This document shows, piece by piece, positions 7,012-9,880 of a stretch of DNA of 9,880 bases. This stretch comes from Thermoanaerobaculaceae bacterium. GTDB lineage: Bacteria; Acidobacteriota; UBA4820. The first letter of the stretch is position 1. Every line of letters begins with the position of its first letter. The stretch covers positions 1 to 9,880 of the forward strand of contig JAAZNT010000190.1 of NCBI GenBank assembly GCA_012798145.1. The letters run 5' to 3'. A program made the translations under genes and the position numbers. Below the pieces are notes generated by a model that saw nothing but the letters and a program-made list of their open reading frames with translations, did not search any database and was not told the origin of the DNA.

Positions 7012-7152
7012 CTGGTTGAGGGAAGAAGGAATTGTAAACGAAAGGGAAAAAATTAAGTGAAGAAAGCCGAAGTTAATGCGAGAAAATGTCTGCTTCTTTT
7101 GTGTAAAAATCAAAATATTAATAAAAAAACAACATAAATTTAAAAACAACTT

Positions 7153-7181
7153 TTGACAAGCCTGCTACACTATGTTAATCT
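7153..7181 (+). promoter_or_regulatory. Promoter of the restriction-modification cassette
   Basis: A perfect TTGACA (7153-7158), 17-bp spacer, then TAATCT (7176-7181) preceded by TG at 7173-7174, an extended -10. Transcription would start near 7188, leaving a leader of about 70 nt. The leader contains the perfect palindrome CTTAATTAAG (7223-7232) and a weak GGGGGAA ribosome site (7243-7249) about 10 nt before the methyltransferase ATG. No promoter is evident before the endonuclease gene. Confidence 0.55.
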
Positions 7182-7259
7182 GTAAAATGACGAAAGAAAA
7201 GGATTAGTATTGTTATAGCAAGCTTAATTAAGTGAGTAACTTGGGGGAACATTAAAAAA

Positions 7260-8564
7260 ATGAAAACATTTCATAAAATCATTATAGGTGATTCAAGATG
7301 GATGAAAGAAGTTCCTGATGAATCTGTTCATCTTATAGTCACTTCTCCCCCCTATTGGCAGTTAAAAGACTATGGCAAAAAAAATCAGATTGGATTTAAT
7401 GATAATTATGAAAATTATATAAACAACTTAAATTTAGTGTGGAAGGAATGTCATAGAATTTTACATCAAGGTTGTCGTTTATGTATAAATGTAGGCGATC
7501 AATTTGCCCGTTCAGTTTACTATGGTAGATACAAGGTCATTCCAATAAGGACAGAAATAATTAAATTTTGTGAAACGATAGGTTTTGATTACATGGGCGC
7601 TATTATTTGGCAGAAAGTTACTACTTGTCATACAACTGGCGGAGCAACAGTAATGGGCTCTTTTCCATATCCAAGAAATGGAATTCTAAAATTAGATTAT
7701 GAGTTCATTTTGGTTTTTAAAAAGCAAGGAAATCCGCCGAAAGTAAGTAAAGAAATTAAGGAACAGTCGAAATTAACTAATGAAGAATGGAATAAATATT
7801 TTACAGGTCATTGGAACTTTATTGGCGAAAAGCAAGATAAACATTTGGCAATGTTTCCTGAAGAGTTGCCAAAGCGTCTCATCAGAATGTTTAGCTTTGT
7901 CGGTGAAACAATATTAGATCCATTCCTTGGGAGTGGAACAACATCTTTGTCTGCCAAGAATCTTAAAAGGAATTCCATTGGTTATGAGATAAATGAGAAA
8001 TATTTGCCAATAATAAAAGAAAAACTTGGAATAAGTCAAAGTAAGATGTTTCAAGAAGCAAATTTTGAAATAATGAAACAGGATATTCCCCAAATAGATT
8101 ACATTGAGGAAATAAAAAAATTACCTTACATTTTTAGAGATCCAGTTAAGTTTGATAAGAAGATTGACCCCAAAAAAATGAATTTTGGCTCAAAAATAGA
8201 TAATTCGCCTTATAAAGGTGAAGGATACTACACAGTAAAAGAAATAATATCCCCAGAGATATTGATTTTGAATAATGGATTAAAAATCAGGCTATTGGGT
8301 GTAAAAGAAAAACCAGAAAACAGTAAAGATGCAATTCAATTTTTAAGAGAAAAAACAAAAGGAAAAAAGGTGTTTTTAAAATTTGATAAAGTAAAATTCG
8401 ACGAGAGAAACAACTTACTTTGTTATATTTATTTATGGAATAAAGCATTTTTAAATGCTCATTTAATTAAAAATGGCTTAGTTGAGCTTGACAATAATTA
8501 TAATGGCCATTTGAAAATGAAATTTTTGAATTTAAGAAAAGAGGAGATTAAAGGATGCCAGTGA
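7260..8564 (+). CDS. Type II DNA methyltransferase (N4-cytosine-like, beta class) with SNase-like C-terminal domain
   Basis: 434 residues. The catalytic motif IV TSPPYW (28-33) comes before the SAM motif DPFLGSGTT (220-228), the beta-class order. SPPYW favours N4-cytosine over N6-adenine methylation. NSIGYEINEKYL (238-249) is the strand-2 acid region that follows. The middle (about 110-200) presumably holds target recognition. Residues about 323-411 resemble a staphylococcal nuclease fold: TVKEII, then GLKIRLLGV, GKKVFLKFD, LCYIYLWNKAFLNAHLIKNGL. Key nuclease residues are changed: the DGDT loop is replaced by SPEI, the second aspartate after RLLGV is Lys/Glu, and the YGR arginine is Asn. Arg344 and Glu353 remain. 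A nuclease-dead DNA- or protein-binding role is an inference. It overlaps the endonuclease gene by 10 nt and protects the host site from it. Codon use is AT-richer than the flanking genes, fitting transfer. Confidence 0.9.
   Translation: MKTFHKIIIGDSRWMKEVPDESVHLIVTSPPYWQLKDYGKKNQIGFNDNYENYINNLNLVWKECHRILHQGCRLCINVGDQFARSVYYGRYKVIPIRTEIIKFCETIGFDYMGAIIWQKVTTCHTTGGATVMGSFPYPRNGILKLDYEFILVFKKQGNPPKVSKEIKEQSKLTNEEWNKYFTGHWNFIGEKQDKHLAMFPEELPKRLIRMFSFVGETILDPFLGSGTTSLSAKNLKRNSIGYEINEKYLPIIKEKLGISQSKMFQEANFEIMKQDIPQIDYIEEIKKLPYIFRDPVKFDKKIDPKKMNFGSKIDNSPYKGEGYYTVKEIISPEILILNNGLKIRLLGVKEKPENSKDAIQFLREKTKGKKVFLKFDKVKFDERNNLLCYIYLWNKAFLNAHLIKNGLVELDNNYNGHLKMKFLNLRKEEIKGCQ
8541..8546 (+). promoter_or_regulatory. 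Ribosome site of the endonuclease, inside the methyltransferase gene
   Basis: GAGGAG with an 8-nt spacer to the ATG at 8555, embedded in the last codons of the methyltransferase. It fixes the endonuclease start and implies translation from the same mRNA. Confidence 0.65.
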
Positions 8565-9145
8565 GGAGAATTACAACTGAAGAAATAAGAAACTGTCTGG
8601 AAATACAAACTCCTAATTTTGAAAGTTATGTCGCGCCACTTATCAATCTGGCCAACCAGTATGCACAAGGAACACGGCCTAGAGTGGTGGGACAAATGAC
8701 CGAACTTATTCAACAATTTGAAGGTGAAACCTTAGAGCAATGGAGAGTTTGGTACTTAGACAATCATCCTCAGGCAATAGAAAGAGCAACAAGTATGATA
8801 TTAACTAAATTGGAAGATTTCAAATATACCTTAAATAATATTGATGAAGATATTGTTAGAGAATGGGTAACGGACTTAGTAATTGTCAAAACTTTCATTG
8901 GTTTAAGGATTCAGGAAGCAATACTCAGAAAAATAGCAGAAATTCGCGATGAGACATATCGGATAGCTAATGCACAGGAAGAAGCGCAGGGTATTGATGG
9001 CTTTATAGGAGAGGTACCTGTATCTATAAAACCATACACCTATAGAAACATGCCATTGCAGGAAAATATTCAAGCTCGATTGATTTATTATCAAAAGGTT
9101 CGAGGAGGAATTGAAGTTGATTCTGACCTGATTCCGGAAGATTAG
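8555..9145 (+). CDS. MjaI-family-like Type II restriction endonuclease
   Basis: 196 residues. Recognised from NLANQYAQGTRPRVVGQMTELI (31-52, the GTRPxVVGQM region), a central helical stretch ending DLVIVKTFIGLRIQEAIL (107-124), and the C-terminal IDGFIGEVPVSIKP (147-160), which I recall as typical of MjaI-type enzymes. A plausible PD-(D/E)xK variant active site is Glu121 in the helix, Asp148 and Lys159, with Ser157 where Asp or Glu is usual. MjaI itself cuts CTAG; whether this protein shares that specificity is not shown by sequence alone. Its position directly after a DNA methyltransferase, with overlapping stop and start, supports the R-M role. Like the methyltransferase it is AT-rich compared with its neighbours. 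The length fits the family, so it looks intact. Confidence 0.8.
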   Translation: MPVRRITTEEIRNCLEIQTPNFESYVAPLINLANQYAQGTRPRVVGQMTELIQQFEGETLEQWRVWYLDNHPQAIERATSMILTKLEDFKYTLNNIDEDIVREWVTDLVIVKTFIGLRIQEAILRKIAEIRDETYRIANAQEEAQGIDGFIGEVPVSIKPYTYRNMPLQENIQARLIYYQKVRGGIEVDSDLIPED

Positions 9146-9214
9146 TTGTTTTGCCAATAAAGATACATTTCAATTTTTCTTAACACACCCCAAACTTCTC
9201 TATTATTTTTTTCG

Positions 9215-9220
9215 TATAAC
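9215..9220 (+). promoter_or_regulatory. Candidate -10 of the S46 peptidase gene
   Basis: TATAAC lies 33 bp before the ATG, giving a start near 9227 and a leader of about 27 nt containing GAGGAGGG. No clear -35 at 16-18 bp. The 108-bp gap after the endonuclease stop shows no hairpin with a T tract, so read-through from the R-M cassette is possible. Confidence 0.3.
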
Positions 9221-9253
9221 ATTATTTATTCTCTTTTAGAGGAGGGAAGAAGC

Positions 9254-9880
9254 ATGTTTAAAAAATCATTAATTTTGGCTTTGGCGGTTTTAACAACTCT
9301 TTTTGCTTTTTCATCGCGAGGGGACGAAGGGATGTGGACTTATGACTCCGTTCCTGTTAAGCAAATTGAGAATAATTACAACTTTAAGCCGTCGCAGGAA
9401 TTTCTTGATCATTTAAGGTTGAGTTCCGTCAATATTTACGCAAGCGCAAGTTTTGTTTCGTCTGACGGGCTGATTTTGACGAACCACCATGTCGCTCTTT
9501 TCGCCGCTCAAAGATTGTCAACAAAAGAGCATAACTATGTGAAAGAGGGCTTCGTCGCCGAAAACAGGGAGGGGGAAATTCCTCTGCCGGGAATGAGCGT
9601 GAGGGTGTTGGTTGCTATAGAGGATGTTACTAAAGAGGTTGAAGCAAGCGTTAAAGAGGGAGCCGCTCCGCAGGAAGCGAGAGAGCAGAGGGAGAAGAAA
9701 ATCGCGCTCATTGAAAGCGAATGTTTCAAGAAAGAGGGGCTTAAAGGAGAAGTAGTATCCCTTTTCGGCGGGGCGAAATATTCGCTCTACAAATTTAAAG
9801 AATACAAAGAGATTAAACTTGTGATGATCCCGGAATTATCTGCGGCTTTTTTTGGGGGAGATTACGACAATTTCACCTAT
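9254..9880 (+). CDS. S46-family serine peptidase (DPP7/DPP11 type), 5' part
   Basis: The frame is open from the ATG at 9254 to the window end (209 residues) with a strong GGAGG (9241-9245) 8 nt upstream. Signal peptide at about 1-20, then DEGMWTYDSVP (24-34), EFLDHLRLSSV (49-59), SFVSSDGLILTNHHV (66-80) and FFGGDYDNFTY (199-209). This is the S46 order: the TNHH histidine (about 79) is the catalytic His, and the DNF aspartate (about 205) is probably the catalytic Asp. The nucleophile Ser of this family lies hundreds of residues further on, outside the window, as does the S1-pocket residue that would separate DPP7-like (hydrophobic) from DPP11-like (acidic) specificity. These enzymes release dipeptides from peptides in the periplasm, which would complement the M16 pair. 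Confidence 0.93.
   Translation, partial: MFKKSLILALAVLTTLFAFSSRGDEGMWTYDSVPVKQIENNYNFKPSQEFLDHLRLSSVNIYASASFVSSDGLILTNHHVALFAAQRLSTKEHNYVKEGFVAENREGEIPLPGMSVRVLVAIEDVTKEVEASVKEGAAPQEAREQREKKIALIESECFKKEGLKGEVVSLFGGAKYSLYKFKEYKEIKLVMIPELSAAFFGGDYDNFTY

Noticed and set aside
6986..7012. GTG start at 7012 for the DUF2238 protein
   Set aside because: The strong GGGAGG at 6990-6995 would be coding; the ATG at 6985 fits better.
7172..7207. 11-codon open frame in the leader of the R-M cassette
   Set aside because: It begins within or at the -10 of the likely promoter and has no ribosome site; too short to support as a leader peptide.
8226..8492. Reading the methyltransferase tail as an active nuclease that would make a one-protein R-M enzyme
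   Set aside because: The metal-binding and arginine residues expected of SNase are mostly replaced, and a separate endonuclease gene follows.
8498..9157. Minus-strand open frames opposite the endonuclease gene, considered as an antisense controller
   Set aside because: The translations show no helix-turn-helix or other motif, and there is no ribosome site.
9535..9729. Minus-strand 64-residue open frame
   Set aside because: It is antisense to the S46 peptidase gene, whose plus-strand frame continues to the window end with family motifs on both sides.
1..9880. CRISPR arrays, tRNA or rRNA genes, transposase genes, riboswitches
   Set aside because: No spaced direct repeats, cloverleaf, transposase motifs or known aptamer patterns were seen on reading both strands; the only mobile-like item is the nested repeat at 4450-4630.

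Overview
The window looks like chromosome from a low-GC bacterium with an outer membrane. Three genes encode secreted or periplasmic peptidases with clear Sec signal peptides: two M16 metallopeptidases and one S46 serine peptidase. The left end holds the C-terminus of a secreted FN3/TIG-domain protein. S46 peptidases and the M16 + LolA-like fusion point to a Gram-negative lineage such as Acidobacteriota, Bacteroidota or a related candidate phylum. The sequence alone does not settle the phylum.

Layout from left to right. (1) 2-475, plus strand: C-terminal fragment of a cell-surface or secreted FN3-TIG protein, closed by a strong bidirectional terminator at 496-527. (2) 548-4168, minus strand: two-gene M16 operon. 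The upstream gene is an active-site-intact HxxEH peptidase. The downstream gene is a degenerate partner lacking the zinc site, fused to a C-terminal LolA-like domain. A sigma70-like promoter (4240-4269) is wrapped in two small dyads. (3) 4282-4695: long intergenic spacer with a roughly 180-bp nested inverted-repeat element that looks like a MITE or a structured RNA. (4) 4696-5574, plus strand: EamA/DMT transporter with a perfect TATAAT five bases before its ATG and no Shine-Dalgarno, so probably a leaderless mRNA. (5) 5550-6985, minus strand: a DUF2238 membrane protein followed by a class I SAM methyltransferase. The methyltransferase overlaps EamA tail to tail by 25 bp, and that overlap is itself an inverted repeat with one stop codon at each end. 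(6) 7153-9145, plus strand: a compact, visibly AT-richer Type II restriction-modification cassette. It has a beta-class (N4-cytosine-like) DNA methyltransferase carrying a C-terminal staphylococcal-nuclease-like domain that has lost catalytic residues. A MjaI-family-like restriction endonuclease follows, with a 10-nt overlap. (7) 9254-9880, plus strand: 5' part of an S46 dipeptidyl-peptidase-type gene that runs off the end of the window.

The M16 pair and the S46 enzyme suggest peptide processing in the periplasm, though they are separate transcription units. The R-M cassette is the accessory part. The best leads are the nuclease-dead SNase-like domain on the methyltransferase, the near absence of CTAG (the MjaI site) from the window, the nested palindrome at 4450-4630, and the stop-codon dyad at 5550-5574.
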